A DNA stretch of 23,938 nt from NCBI GenBank assembly GCA_047606565.1, contig JASGEH010000046.1, positions 1 through 23,938 on the forward strand. Direction: 5' to 3'. A model generated the notes under the pieces. It did no database searches. It was not told the origin of the DNA and saw nothing but the letters and a program-made list of their open reading frames with translations. Made by a program: the position numbers and the translations under genes. The stretch comes from Comamonas_F sp047606565 (GTDB taxonomy: Bacteria; Pseudomonadota; Gammaproteobacteria; Burkholderiales; Burkholderiaceae_C). Shown in pieces: positions 11,916 to 18,991 of the stretch; positions within the stretch are counted from its first letter, which is position 1; every line of letters begins with the position of its first letter.

Positions 11916-11936
11916 CTGCGGGCTGGCTGCCCGCAG
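11916..11936 (+). terminator. GC-rich hairpin after gltD
   Basis: CTGCGGGC-TGGCT-GCCCGCAG is a perfect 8-base-pair stem with a 5-base loop, 55 bases after the gltD stop. A smaller hairpin (CGCCCC-GA-GGGGCG, 11891-11904) precedes it. Neither has a T-run, so termination is uncertain; they may protect the gltD mRNA 3' end. Confidence 0.35.
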
Positions 11937-11938
11937 GG

Positions 11939-12007
11939 CGCGAAGGCCGCCAGGCCGCCCGAGCCATCGACGAGTTCCTGATGGGGTATTCGGACCTGCC
12001 GCGCTGA
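11939..12007 (+). pseudogene. Detached duplicate of the gltD 3' end (copy B)
   Basis: This stretch still encodes, in one open frame, the terminal residues REGRQAARAIDEFLMGYSDLPR and a TGA, identical in protein to the end of GltD. It has no start codon or upstream part of the gene. Sequence identity with copy A begins and ends sharply; bases after the two stop codons are unrelated. That rules out simple tandem duplication of a unit including downstream DNA. All three base differences are silent, so both copies seem to have served as the real end of a functional gltD allele. This suggests recombination with a related gltD or insertion of a short element that rebuilt the gene end. Confidence 0.85.
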
Positions 12008-12072
12008 TGCTGTGTCAGCGGGCGGTCAGGGGCAGCGGCAAAAAAGACCCCTCGGTCAAGTCCTTTGGACTC

Positions 12073-12100
12073 GCCCGGTCCCCCGGGGGGACGGCTTTTT
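12073..12100 (+). terminator. Intrinsic terminator upstream of mlaF
   Basis: A GTCCC/GGGAC stem with loop CCGGG, extended by a GCC/GGC pairing across a small bulge, is followed by CTTTTT (12095-12100). It lies after the gltD end duplicate and before mlaF, so it most likely ends gltBD transcription. Confidence 0.55.
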
Positions 12101-12162
12101 GTCTTGGGGCGGCCCGGCGACAAAAAAACGTATCATCGGCGTTTGCCTTTCAACCAGGACAC

Positions 12163-13008
12163 ATGGACGCTGGCCTCGACCGCCTGATGACATCGACACC
12201 CGAATCCGCCCTCATCGAATGCCGCAACCTGACCTTCGGGTACGGGGAGCGCGCCATCTTGCAAGACGTCAGTTTCAGCGTGCGGCGCGGGCAGGTGACG
12301 GCGCTGATGGGGGCCTCCGGGGGCGGCAAGACGACGGTGCTGCGCCTCATCGGTGGGCAGATCCGGGCGCAGTCCGGCCAGTTGCTGTTCGACGGGCAGG
12401 ACGTCGGCGCCTTCGACGGCGCGGCGCTCTACCGGGCGCGTCGCCGCATGGGCATGCTGTTCCAGTTCGGTGCACTGTTCACCGACATGACGGTGCTCGA
12501 CAACGTGGCCTTCCCGCTGCGCGAGCACACCGACCTGCCCGAGCCGCTGATCCGCGACATCGTGCTCATGAAACTCAATGCCGTCGGCCTGCGCGGCGCG
12601 CGTGACCTGATGCCCAGCGACCTCTCCGGCGGCATGGCGCGCCGGGTGGCGCTGGCGCGGGCCATCGCGCTCGATCCGGAACTCATCATGTACGACGAGC
12701 CCTTCGCCGGCCTCGACCCGATTTCGCTGGGCACCTCGGCGCAGTTGATCCGCCGCCTCAACCAGGCGCTCGGCCTGACCACCATCCTGGTCTCGCACGA
12801 TCTGGAGGAAACCTTCGCCATCGCCGACCAGGTGATCGTGCTGGCCAACGGCCGCATCGCCGCCCAGGGCACGCCCGATGAAGTGCGCGCCAGCGAGGAT
12901 CCGCTGGTGCGCCAGTTCGTGACCGCGCAGCCCGACGGGCCGGTGCATTTCCATTACCCGGCGGTCAGCGTCGCGCAGGACTTCGGTGCGGCTGGAGGTG
13001 TGGCATGA
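12163..13008 (+). CDS. mlaF: Phospholipid ABC transporter ATP-binding protein MlaF
   Basis: ATPase of the inner-membrane MlaFEDB complex that moves phospholipids between the membranes to keep the outer leaflet asymmetric. The 281-residue product has Walker A GASGGGKT (50-57), the ABC signature LSGGMARR (154-161), Walker B LIMYDEP (catalytic Glu179) and the H-loop His212 (VSHD). FQFGALFTDMTVLDNV (~100-115) is typical of MlaF/Ttg2A. ATG 12163 has AGGA seven bases upstream and is preferred; an internal ATG at 12187 is possible. The frame is open further upstream to 12007 but that part is non-homologous intergenic sequence. The stop overlaps the mlaE start (ATGA), indicating translational coupling. 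It heads the six-gene mla cluster. Confidence 0.95.
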   Translation: MDAGLDRLMTSTPESALIECRNLTFGYGERAILQDVSFSVRRGQVTALMGASGGGKTTVLRLIGGQIRAQSGQLLFDGQDVGAFDGAALYRARRRMGMLFQFGALFTDMTVLDNVAFPLREHTDLPEPLIRDIVLMKLNAVGLRGARDLMPSDLSGGMARRVALARAIALDPELIMYDEPFAGLDPISLGTSAQLIRRLNQALGLTTILVSHDLEETFAIADQVIVLANGRIAAQGTPDEVRASEDPLVRQFVTAQPDGPVHFHYPAVSVAQDFGAAGGVA

Positions 13009-13790
13009 GCCGGTGGTGGCATCCGGCCGACCTGGGCTTTGCCGTGCGCCGTAAGGTGGCCGACCTCGGCGCCGGCGCGCGCCTGTTCTGGCACCTGCTG
13101 GTGCATGTGCGCGGCCTGCTGCGGCGCTTCGGCCTGGTGGTCGATCAGGTGCACTTCCTGGGCAACTATTCGCTGGTCATCATCGGCGTTTCGGGGCTGT
13201 TCGTCGGCTTCGTGATGGGCTTGCAGTTCTATTACGCGCTGCAGCGCTACGGCGCCTCGGATGCGCTCGGCCTGCTGGTGGCGCTGGCGCTGTTGCGCGA
13301 GCTGGGGCCGGTGCTGACGGCGCTGCTGTTCATCGGTCGTGCCGGCACCTCGCTGACGGCGGAGATCGGCCTGATGAAGTCCGGCGAGCAGCTCTCGGCG
13401 ATGGAGATGATGGCCGTCGATCCGGTGGCACGGGTGCTGGCACCGCGCTTCTGGGGCGGCGTGATCGCCGTGCCGCTGTTGTCGGCGATGTTCTGTGCGG
13501 TCGCCATCTTCGGCGCCTGGGTGGTCGGCGTGCAACTGCTGCGGCTGGACGAGGGTGCTTTCTGGGGCCAGATGCAGTCGGGCGTGGACGTCTGGAAGGA
13601 CGTCGGCAACGGCGTGCTCAAGAGCATCGTCTTCGGCCTGGCGGCCACCTTCACCGCTTTGTTCCAGGGCTACAACGCCTCGCCCACGCCCGAAGGCGTC
13701 TCGCGCGCGACCACGCGCACCGTGGTGATCGGCTCGCTCGGGGTGCTGGCGCTGGACTTCACGCTGACCGCGCTGATGTTCAATTTCTGA
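13005..13790 (+). CDS. mlaE: Phospholipid ABC transporter permease MlaE
   Basis: Membrane permease of the Mla complex, 261 residues, MlaE/YrbE family. Several hydrophobic segments are visible (about 55-80, 88-112, 150-180, 198-215, 240-261). Family landmarks include FLGNYSLVIIGVSGLFVGFV, ALLRELGPVLTALLF, the coupling-helix region AGTSLTAEIGLMKSGEQLSA around 115-134, and ALDFTLTALMF at the C-terminus. The ATG overlaps the mlaF stop by four bases, so the start is well fixed. It pairs with MlaF as ATPase and MlaD as the substrate-binding hexamer. Confidence 0.94.
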   Translation: MSRWWHPADLGFAVRRKVADLGAGARLFWHLLVHVRGLLRRFGLVVDQVHFLGNYSLVIIGVSGLFVGFVMGLQFYYALQRYGASDALGLLVALALLRELGPVLTALLFIGRAGTSLTAEIGLMKSGEQLSAMEMMAVDPVARVLAPRFWGGVIAVPLLSAMFCAVAIFGAWVVGVQLLRLDEGAFWGQMQSGVDVWKDVGNGVLKSIVFGLAATFTALFQGYNASPTPEGVSRATTRTVVIGSLGVLALDFTLTALMFNF

Positions 13791-13874
13791 GGACCCCGCG
13801 GTGGCCGCTGCCCGCGGCCCGCGCAAGAAGCCGGGACAGCCAGTGGCCCGCAACCGTATTTTGGAGAACACGCT

Positions 13875-14366
13875 ATGCAACGCTCACGCCATGACATCTG
13901 GGTCGGGCTCTTCGTCCTGCTGGGAGCCGCCGCCATCCTGTTCCTGGCGCTCAGGGCGGCCAACCTGCTGACGCTGAATTTCGACAGCACCTACACCGTC
14001 AGCGCCCGCTTCGACAACATCGGCGGCCTCAAGCCGGGCGCCGCCGTCAAGAGCGCGGGTGTGACCGTGGGGCATGTGGAAGGCATCACCCTGGATCGCC
14101 AGAGCTACCGTGCCAACGTCGTGCTGGCGCTGGGCAAGGGCTACCAGTTTCCCAAGGACAGCTCGTTCAAGATCCTGACCAGCGGCCTGCTGGGCGAGCA
14201 GTACATCGGCGTCGAGGCCGGCTACGAAGACGAGAACCTGGCCCCCGGCGCGGTCATCACCCAGACCCAGTCGGCCGTGGTGCTGGAGAACCTGATCGGC
14301 CAGTTCCTCTACAACAAGGCCGCCGAGGGCGGCTCCTCGGGCAGCGCGCCAGCGGCCAAGCCCTGA
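13875..14366 (+). CDS. mlaD: MCE-domain lipid-binding protein MlaD
   Basis: Periplasm-facing, inner-membrane-anchored lipid-binding subunit of the Mla complex. The 163-residue protein has one N-terminal transmembrane helix (about 8-29, WVGLFVLLGAAAILFLAL) followed by an MCE domain at about 38-118. Visible landmarks are FDNIGGLKPGAAVKSAGV, VGHVEGITLD, and ILTSGLLGEQYIGVEAG. The tail after ~125 (TQSAVVLENLIGQFLYNKA) is the helix that forms the central pore of the MlaD hexamer. It ends in a Gly/Ser/Ala-rich stretch. ATG 13875 has TTGGAG ten bases upstream. There is an 84-base gap after mlaE with no obvious promoter. Confidence 0.94.
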   Translation: MQRSRHDIWVGLFVLLGAAAILFLALRAANLLTLNFDSTYTVSARFDNIGGLKPGAAVKSAGVTVGHVEGITLDRQSYRANVVLALGKGYQFPKDSSFKILTSGLLGEQYIGVEAGYEDENLAPGAVITQTQSAVVLENLIGQFLYNKAAEGGSSGSAPAAKP

Positions 14367-14396
14367 GCTTGGGCCTCACCCTACAATGCGGCTCTC

Positions 14397-15248
14397 ATGA
14401 CCATGCCTATGACCGTCTCTTCCTTCCTGTCGGCGAGCCTGCGCCGGCCCGCATCCTTCGTGGCCGCACTGGTCGTGCTGCTGTCGCTGGGCGCCTGCGC
14501 CAGCGGCCCCCATGCCGATCCGCGCGACCCGCTCGAACCTTACAACCGCGCGGTCTTCAAGTTCAACGACGTGGTCGACCGCACGGTCGCGCAGCCGGTC
14601 GCGCAGGGCTATGTCGACACCGTGCCGCTGCCCATCCGCACCAGCGTGAGCAATTTCTTTGCTAACCTGGGCGACGCTTGGTCGGCCATCAACAACCTGC
14701 TGCAGCTCAAGGGCCAGGACACGCTCGAGAGCACGCTGCGCTTCACCACCAACACGGTGTTCGGCTTCGGCGGCCTGCTCGACGTGGCCACCGAGATGGG
14801 CATCGCCCGCCACAAGCAGGACTTCGGCCTGACGCTGGGCCATTGGGGCGTGCCGACCGGGCCGTACTTCGTGCTGCCCTTGCTGGGCCCTTCCACCATC
14901 CGTGACACCGCTGCCTTCCCGGTCGATTCCTGGGGCAACCCGGTCAGCCTGGGCCAGATCAACGACATTCCGTGGCGCAATGGCCTGTATGTTGGCAAGC
15001 TGGTCGATGCACGGGCGCGCTTGCTGCAGGCCACCGACCTGCTCGACAGCGCCGCGCTCGACAAGTATTTGCTGACACGCGATGCCTACCTGCAGCTGCG
15101 CAGCGTCGGCCGGGCTGGGCAGGAGGATTACGACAACACGGACTACAGTGTCGAGGAGGGCGGGGCGCCTGCATCGCCAGCTCCCGCCTCGAAGGCGCCC
15201 GGCCGCAAGCCGGCGGCTGCCCAGCCCTCGTCCAACCTGTTGCAGTAG
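14397..15248 (+). CDS. mlaA: Outer-membrane phospholipid lipoprotein MlaA (VacJ)
   Basis: Outer-membrane lipoprotein that removes mislocalised phospholipids from the outer leaflet and hands them to MlaC. The 283-residue precursor has a type II signal peptide with lipobox LGAC, the lipidated Cys34 following a hydrophobic stretch at 20-32. The VacJ domain follows: DPLEPYNRAVFKFNDVVDR, then NLLQLKGQDTLESTLRFTTN, RHKQDFGLTLGHWGVPTGPY, and LPLLGPSTIRDTAAFPVD. The C-terminal ~40 residues are an Ala/Pro-rich extension. Three in-frame ATGs (14397, 14403, 14409) compete for the start; I list the first. TACAAT at 14382-14387 looks like a -10 but has no -35 partner and would give a nearly leaderless transcript. 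Confidence 0.94.
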   Translation: MTMPMTVSSFLSASLRRPASFVAALVVLLSLGACASGPHADPRDPLEPYNRAVFKFNDVVDRTVAQPVAQGYVDTVPLPIRTSVSNFFANLGDAWSAINNLLQLKGQDTLESTLRFTTNTVFGFGGLLDVATEMGIARHKQDFGLTLGHWGVPTGPYFVLPLLGPSTIRDTAAFPVDSWGNPVSLGQINDIPWRNGLYVGKLVDARARLLQATDLLDSAALDKYLLTRDAYLQLRSVGRAGQEDYDNTDYSVEEGGAPASPAPASKAPGRKPAAAQPSSNLLQ

Positions 15249-15249
15249 G

Positions 15250-15265
15250 CCCCGTCCCCGGGGCG
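15250..15265 (+). terminator. GC hairpin just after mlaA
   Basis: GCCCCG-TCCC-CGGGGC, a 6-base-pair stem starting two bases after the mlaA stop. No T-run follows, so it may tune expression between mlaA and mlaC rather than end transcription. Confidence 0.3.
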
Positions 15266-15397
15266 CGCTGGCCCGCCTTGTGCGGTGGTCATGGGAACCC
15301 GCTGCCGGCCGTGCACTCCAACACCTGTGGCGCTCGTTTGCGCCTGCGCTACCGCGTCGCGCGGATCGCCGCTGAATCGAATGAAAAGGAATTGCTC

Positions 15398-16030
15398 ATG
15401 AACCGCCGTCTTTTTGGCTGGACCAGTGCCTTGCTGGTCGCTTCGACCCTGTTGCTGGCCCCGGCTGCCCAGGCCCAGACCGTGGAAGCCCCGGATGTCT
15501 TGGTCCAACGTCTGTCGAGCGAGCTGCTGGACAGCATCCGCAACGATCCCACGCTCAAGTCCGGCGACGCCACGCGCGTGATGGCGGTGGTCAACGACAA
15601 GGTCATGCCGCACGTCAACTTTGCGCGGATGACGGCTTCGACCATCGGCCCGGCCTGGCGCAATGCCACGCCGCAGCAGCGCCAGCAGTTGCAGGACGCA
15701 TTCAAGAACCTGCTGGTGCGCACCTACGCGGGCGCGCTCAAGCAGGTCGGCAACCAGACGCTGCTGGTGCGCCCTCTGCGTGCCGGCGCGGGTGACACCG
15801 AGGTCATCGTCAACAGCGAACTGCAAGGCGGCCAGGCCGGCCCGGTGCAGCTCGACTACCGCATGCAGAAGATCAACGGCGGCTGGAAGGTCTATGACAT
15901 CAACGTGATGGGCGTGTGGATGGCCGACTCCTACCGCAGCCAGTTCGCCCAGGTGGTCAATACCTCGGGCATCGATGGCTTGATCAAGCAGCTCAACGAA
16001 ACCGCCCAGCAGCGCGCGGCCTCGTCCTGA
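15398..16030 (+). CDS. mlaC: Periplasmic phospholipid carrier MlaC
   Basis: Soluble carrier that shuttles phospholipids between MlaA at the outer membrane and MlaFEDB at the inner membrane. The 210-residue precursor has a Sec signal peptide ending APAAQA-Q (cleavage after residue 26). The mature part has MlaC/Ttg2D features: KVMPHVNFARMTASTIG, WRNATPQQRQQLQDAFKNLL, and the C-terminal block NGGWKVYDINVMGVWMADSY, then FAQVVNTSGIDGLI. ATG 15398 is preceded by AAAAGGA eight bases upstream. The frame is open much further upstream to 14972, but that overlaps mlaA and is not homologous. A 149-base gap separates it from mlaA; mlaB follows after 16 bases. Confidence 0.94.
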   Translation: MNRRLFGWTSALLVASTLLLAPAAQAQTVEAPDVLVQRLSSELLDSIRNDPTLKSGDATRVMAVVNDKVMPHVNFARMTASTIGPAWRNATPQQRQQLQDAFKNLLVRTYAGALKQVGNQTLLVRPLRAGAGDTEVIVNSELQGGQAGPVQLDYRMQKINGGWKVYDINVMGVWMADSYRSQFAQVVNTSGIDGLIKQLNETAQQRAASS

Positions 16031-16046
16031 TCCCGGAGGCCTGGTG

Positions 16047-16367
16047 ATGAGTGGTGAACAGCCTTCCGTCGCGGCGCCCGTCCCGCTGGTGTTGCCTGCG
16101 GAACTGACCCATGCGCAAGGCCGCACGGTGCTGGCCATGCTGGTCCAGACCCTGCGGGCCGAACCGCAGGGCGCCGTGGTGCTCGACGGCTCGCCGCTGA
16201 CCCGGTTCGACTCCACCGCCCTGGCGGTCGTGCTGGAGAGCCGGCGCACCGCGCTGGCGCAGGGCCGTGCCTTCGCGGTGCGCAGCCTGCCGGCCCCGTT
16301 GCGTGAGCTGGCGGGGCTCTATGGCGTGCAGGACTTGCTGCCGGACGCCGCTGCCGAAGCCTCTTGA
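16047..16367 (+). CDS. mlaB: STAS-domain protein MlaB
   Basis: Cytoplasmic STAS-domain subunit that binds MlaF and is needed for activity of the Mla ABC complex. The 106-residue protein fits a single STAS domain: LPAELTHAQ near the start, then GAVVLDGSPLTRFDSTALAVVLE, with the Asp-Ser-Thr loop typical of the family at the start of the key helix. FAVRSLPAPLRELAGLYGV is the terminal strand and helix. GGAGG (16035-16039) lies seven bases before ATG 16047, making it a better start than the GTG at 16044. It is the last mla gene; the usual Burkholderiales continuation is not seen and a TetR gene follows. Confidence 0.85.
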   Translation: MSGEQPSVAAPVPLVLPAELTHAQGRTVLAMLVQTLRAEPQGAVVLDGSPLTRFDSTALAVVLESRRTALAQGRAFAVRSLPAPLRELAGLYGVQDLLPDAAAEAS

Positions 16368-16524
16368 CACTCCCCGACCTTCCCTGACATCGCCCCGCCG
16401 TCGCATTTTTCGACGGCACACCCTAGGGCTTGCCATAACAGGCATGTCCGGTCCTTGCCGCTACAGTGATTTCCCGAGCCGCCAGAACGTGGCTGGCTTC
16501 ACCGTATCGCGAGAGGGCCTGTCC

Positions 16525-17247
16525 ATGAGTAAAAAGCCGCCGCGTCGTACTGCGGAGCGGATACTCGAAGTCGCGCTGGATTTATGCAACCGCTTCGGCA
16601 TGACCAATGTCTCGACCACGCAAATCGCGGCAGAGATGCGCATCAGTCCGGGCAATCTGTACTACCACTACGCGTCCAAGGATGACTTGATCAACACGCT
16701 GTTCGACCGCCACGAGGCGGCCATGGTCAGCGTGCTCAACACCAGCGACCTGGTCCGCGACGTGGCGGGGGCTTGGTCTTTTGCCCACGATCTGTTCGAC
16801 AACATCTGGCAGTACCGCTTCATCTACCGCGATCTCAACCACCTGCTGGCCAACAACCACCGCGTCGAAACCCACATGCAGGTCCTGCTGGCACGCAAGC
16901 AGGCGGCCCTCGACGAGGTGCTGCAGGCGCTGGGTCGCTACCAGATCATTCGCCTGACGCCGCCGCAAACCGAAGTGCTGACCGCCAACCTGGTGCTGGT
17001 GCTGATGTACTGGCTGAGCTATGAATACGTGCGCGATCCACGTCAGGCCCTGGAGCCCGGCAGCGGCGCATCGGCGGTCGCACGCGGGACGTGGCAGCTT
17101 ATGCGGACCCTCTCGCCTTACCTGCTGCACCAGGGCCGGATCGAATTCGAGGCGCTGGAGCAAGGCCGCGCGTCGAGCGATCTGGCGGTTGCCGCACGGG
17201 ACGAGGGGGCGGTCAGTCTGGCCTTCGAGGCTTCCGGGCGCGACTGA
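16525..17247 (+). CDS. TetR/AcrR-family transcriptional regulator
   Basis: A 240-residue one-component repressor. The N-terminal DNA-binding domain (about 8-58) reads TAERILEVALDL, then the helix-turn-helix TTQIAAEMRISPGNLYYHY (31-49) with the characteristic LYYHY recognition end. The ligand-binding domain contains FRFI-like and RDLNHLLANN segments typical of a broadly conserved proteobacterial TetR subgroup. ATG 16525 has GAGAGG eight bases upstream and begins MSKKPPRRTAERIL, the normal N-terminus; the frame is open much further upstream but without homology. The ligand and target genes are unknown. It ends 22 bases from the convergent transporter gene, so its own upstream region and mlaB are the only candidate neighbours for control. 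Confidence 0.88.
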   Translation: MSKKPPRRTAERILEVALDLCNRFGMTNVSTTQIAAEMRISPGNLYYHYASKDDLINTLFDRHEAAMVSVLNTSDLVRDVAGAWSFAHDLFDNIWQYRFIYRDLNHLLANNHRVETHMQVLLARKQAALDEVLQALGRYQIIRLTPPQTEVLTANLVLVLMYWLSYEYVRDPRQALEPGSGASAVARGTWQLMRTLSPYLLHQGRIEFEALEQGRASSDLAVAARDEGAVSLAFEASGRD

Positions 17248-17269
17248 GCCATAGGCTCAGATCGTCAAC

Positions 17270-17851
17270 TCAGGCGCGGCCCGACGGCTGCCACAGGTGC
17301 AAGCGGCCCAGCATCAGCCGATAGGGCGCCAGCAGCAGTACGGCCATGGCCAGCTTGACCAGCAGGTCGCCCAGCGCCAGTGTGAACCAGTTGAAGGGGC
17401 TGCCCGCGAAGGCGATGGAAAAGAACACCAGCGTGTCGATGACCGAGGCCGCCGCCGAGGCACCCAGCGGCGCCTTCCACCAGTGGGCCTGGCGCAGCCG
17501 GTTGAAGACGGCGATGTCCAGCCCCTGGGCAACGATGAAAGCGCTGGCCGAGGCCAGCGCGATGCGCCAGGGCGCGATGGCCAGCGAGACTGCCACGGCC
17601 ACGGCGAAGCCGCTCCAGGCGACCCGGCGCGCGGCCACCGGCCCGAGCGCGCGGTTGGTGAGGTCGCACACCAGGAACACCAGCGGATAGCTGAAGGCGC
17701 CCCAGGTCAGCCAGTGGTTGATGGGGAACTGCACCAGGTAGTTGGAGAGCGCGATGACCGCCGCCATGGCCAGGGCCGGCAGCGCCAGGTCCGCCCAGGC
17801 ATGCGGGCGCTGCGTGGCGTGCTCGGTTCGGGGTGGGTGATCGTGCGTCAT
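17270..17851 (-). CDS. yhhQ: Queuosine precursor transporter (YhhQ/VUT family)
   Basis: Inner-membrane transporter of the VUT family; E. coli YhhQ imports preQ0/preQ1, precursors of queuosine in tRNA. The 193-residue product has several hydrophobic helices (about 22-42, 48-66, 78-100, 135-155, 158-178). It carries family motifs SNYLVQFPIN, LTWGAFSYPLVFLVCDLTNR, the Gly/Ala-Arg segment GPVAARR, and the FNRLRQ...WWKAPLGASAAASVIDTLVFF region. ATG 17849-17851 follows a hydrophilic 20-residue N-terminal extension. The gene begins only 17 bases after nrdF on the same strand, so it probably shares its transcript. No preQ1 riboswitch-like structure is recognisable in that short gap. Confidence 0.85.
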   Translation of the reverse strand: MTHDHPPRTEHATQRPHAWADLALPALAMAAVIALSNYLVQFPINHWLTWGAFSYPLVFLVCDLTNRALGPVAARRVAWSGFAVAVAVSLAIAPWRIALASASAFIVAQGLDIAVFNRLRQAHWWKAPLGASAAASVIDTLVFFSIAFAGSPFNWFTLALGDLLVKLAMAVLLLAPYRLMLGRLHLWQPSGRA

Positions 17852-17868
17852 GGCGTGAGGTCGATGAT

Positions 17869-18858
17869 TCAGAAGGCCCAGTCCTCGTCTTCCGTGTTGA
17901 CGGCCTTGCCGATCACGTAGGACGAGCCCGAACCCGAGAAGAAGTCGTGGTTCTCATCGGCGCTGGGCGAAAGCGCGGCCAGGATGGCCGGGTTGACGTC
18001 GGTCATGCTGCTCGGGAACAGGGCCTCGAAGCCCAGGTTCATCAGCGCCTTGTTGGCGTTGTAGTGCAGGAACTTCTTGACGTCCTCGGTCCAGCCGACT
18101 GCGTCGTACAGGTCCGCGGTGTACTTGACTTCGTTGTCGTAGAGGTCCTGCAGCAGGTCGTAGGCGTAGTTCTTGACGTCTTCCTGGCGCTGCGGGTCGG
18201 CCTTGTTGTAGGCCTGCTGGAACTTGTAGCCGATGTAGTAGCCGTGCACCGCCTCGTCGCGGATGATCAGGCGGATCAGGTCGGCGGTGTTGGTCAGCTT
18301 GGCGCGGCTGGACCAGTACATTGGCAGGTAGAAGCCCGAGTAGAACAGGAAGGACTCCAGGAACACGCTGGCGACCTTGCGCATCAGCGGATCGTCGCCG
18401 CGGTAGTGGCCCAGCACGATGGCGGCCTTCTTCTGCAGGTACTCGTTTTCCAGGCTCCAGCGGAAGGCGTCGTCGACGTCGGCGGTCAGGCACAGGGTCG
18501 AGAAAATCGAGCTGTAGGAGCGCGCGTGCACCGCTTCCATGAAGCTGATGTTGGTGTAGACGGCTTCCTCGTGCGGCGTGACGGCGTCCGGCAGCAGGCT
18601 GAGCGCGCCGACCGTGTTCTGCACCGTGTCGAGCAGCGTCAGGCCGGTGAAGACGCGGATGGTGAGCTGCTGCTCCAGCGGCGTCAGCGTGGCCCACGAC
18701 GGGATGTCGTTGGACAGCGGCACCTTCTCGGGCAGCCAGAAGTTGCTGGTCAGGCGGTTCCAGACTTCGAGGTCTTTCTCGTCCTCGATGCGGTTCCAGT
18801 TGATGGCGTTGACCAACTGCGGGATCAGCGAGGGCGTGTTCAGCGAGGGAATGCTCAT
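17869..18858 (-). CDS. nrdF: Class Ib ribonucleotide reductase, small (beta) subunit
   Basis: Houses the dimetal-tyrosyl radical cofactor (Mn or Fe) that starts ribonucleotide reduction. The 329-residue product is NrdF rather than NrdB: it has WNRLTSNFWLPEKVPLSNDI near the start and FFSGSGSSYV...EDEDWAF at the end, both NrdF hallmarks. Metal ligands are in place: Asp77, Glu108, His111, Glu168, Glu202, His205, with the radical Tyr115. These are the Salmonella NrdF positions each shifted by ten. ATG 18856-18858. It lies 133 bases after nrdE, with an intrinsic terminator hairpin in the gap, and is followed closely by yhhQ. Confidence 0.96.
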   Translation of the reverse strand: MSIPSLNTPSLIPQLVNAINWNRIEDEKDLEVWNRLTSNFWLPEKVPLSNDIPSWATLTPLEQQLTIRVFTGLTLLDTVQNTVGALSLLPDAVTPHEEAVYTNISFMEAVHARSYSSIFSTLCLTADVDDAFRWSLENEYLQKKAAIVLGHYRGDDPLMRKVASVFLESFLFYSGFYLPMYWSSRAKLTNTADLIRLIIRDEAVHGYYIGYKFQQAYNKADPQRQEDVKNYAYDLLQDLYDNEVKYTADLYDAVGWTEDVKKFLHYNANKALMNLGFEALFPSSMTDVNPAILAALSPSADENHDFFSGSGSSYVIGKAVNTEDEDWAF

Positions 18859-18930
18859 GGCGGAAAACGGATGAAAGTGAGAATGGGGGAGGGCAGAGGC
18901 GCCTTGCGTGATCAGTCTGGCCGTTCAGGC

Positions 18931-18960
18931 GAAAAAGAGGGCTGATCGCGCAGCCCTCTC
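18931..18960 (-). terminator. Intrinsic terminator between nrdE and nrdF
   Basis: Read on the minus strand, a 9-base-pair perfect stem AGAGGGCTG-CGCGAT-CAGCCCTCT is followed directly by further Ts (A-run 18932-18936 on the plus strand). It sits 32 bases beyond the nrdE stop and before nrdF, so it should cause at least partial termination inside the operon. No clear promoter was found between it and nrdF. Confidence 0.8.
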
Positions 18961-18991
18961 GTGTGTGCCTGGGGTCGGACCGGCCGGGGGA

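Larger units (their letters stand above)
11861..12162 (+). other. 302-base gene-free region between gltD and mlaF
   Basis: It contains, in order: two GC hairpins (11891-11904, 11916-11936), the detached gltD end (11939-12007), a small hairpin AGTCC-TTT-GGACT (12059-12071), a terminator-like hairpin with a T-run (12073-12100), and an A-rich tract (12122-12128). A -10-like TATCAT (12131-12136) lies 27 bases before mlaF, but I see no convincing -35 for it. No additional gene is evident. The 12040-12120 part (GACCCCTCGGTC, TTGGGGCGGCCCGGCG) looks like dispersed intergenic repeat sequence, which cannot be tested from one window. Confidence 0.6.

Noticed and set aside
14382..14387. TACAAT as a promoter -10 for mlaA
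   Set aside because: No acceptable -35 lies 15-19 bases upstream and the start would be almost at the ATG; left as a note in the mlaA entry.
16397..16417. Hairpin GCCGTCG-CATTTTT-CGACGGC after mlaB as an intrinsic terminator
   Set aside because: The stem is perfect but the T-run is in the loop and nothing U-rich follows, so it does not meet the intrinsic terminator pattern. It may be a simple mRNA-end structure.
17852..17868. PreQ1 riboswitch before yhhQ
   Set aside because: The gap to nrdF is only 17 bases, too short for any known preQ1 aptamer, and no such structure is visible in the nrdF end.
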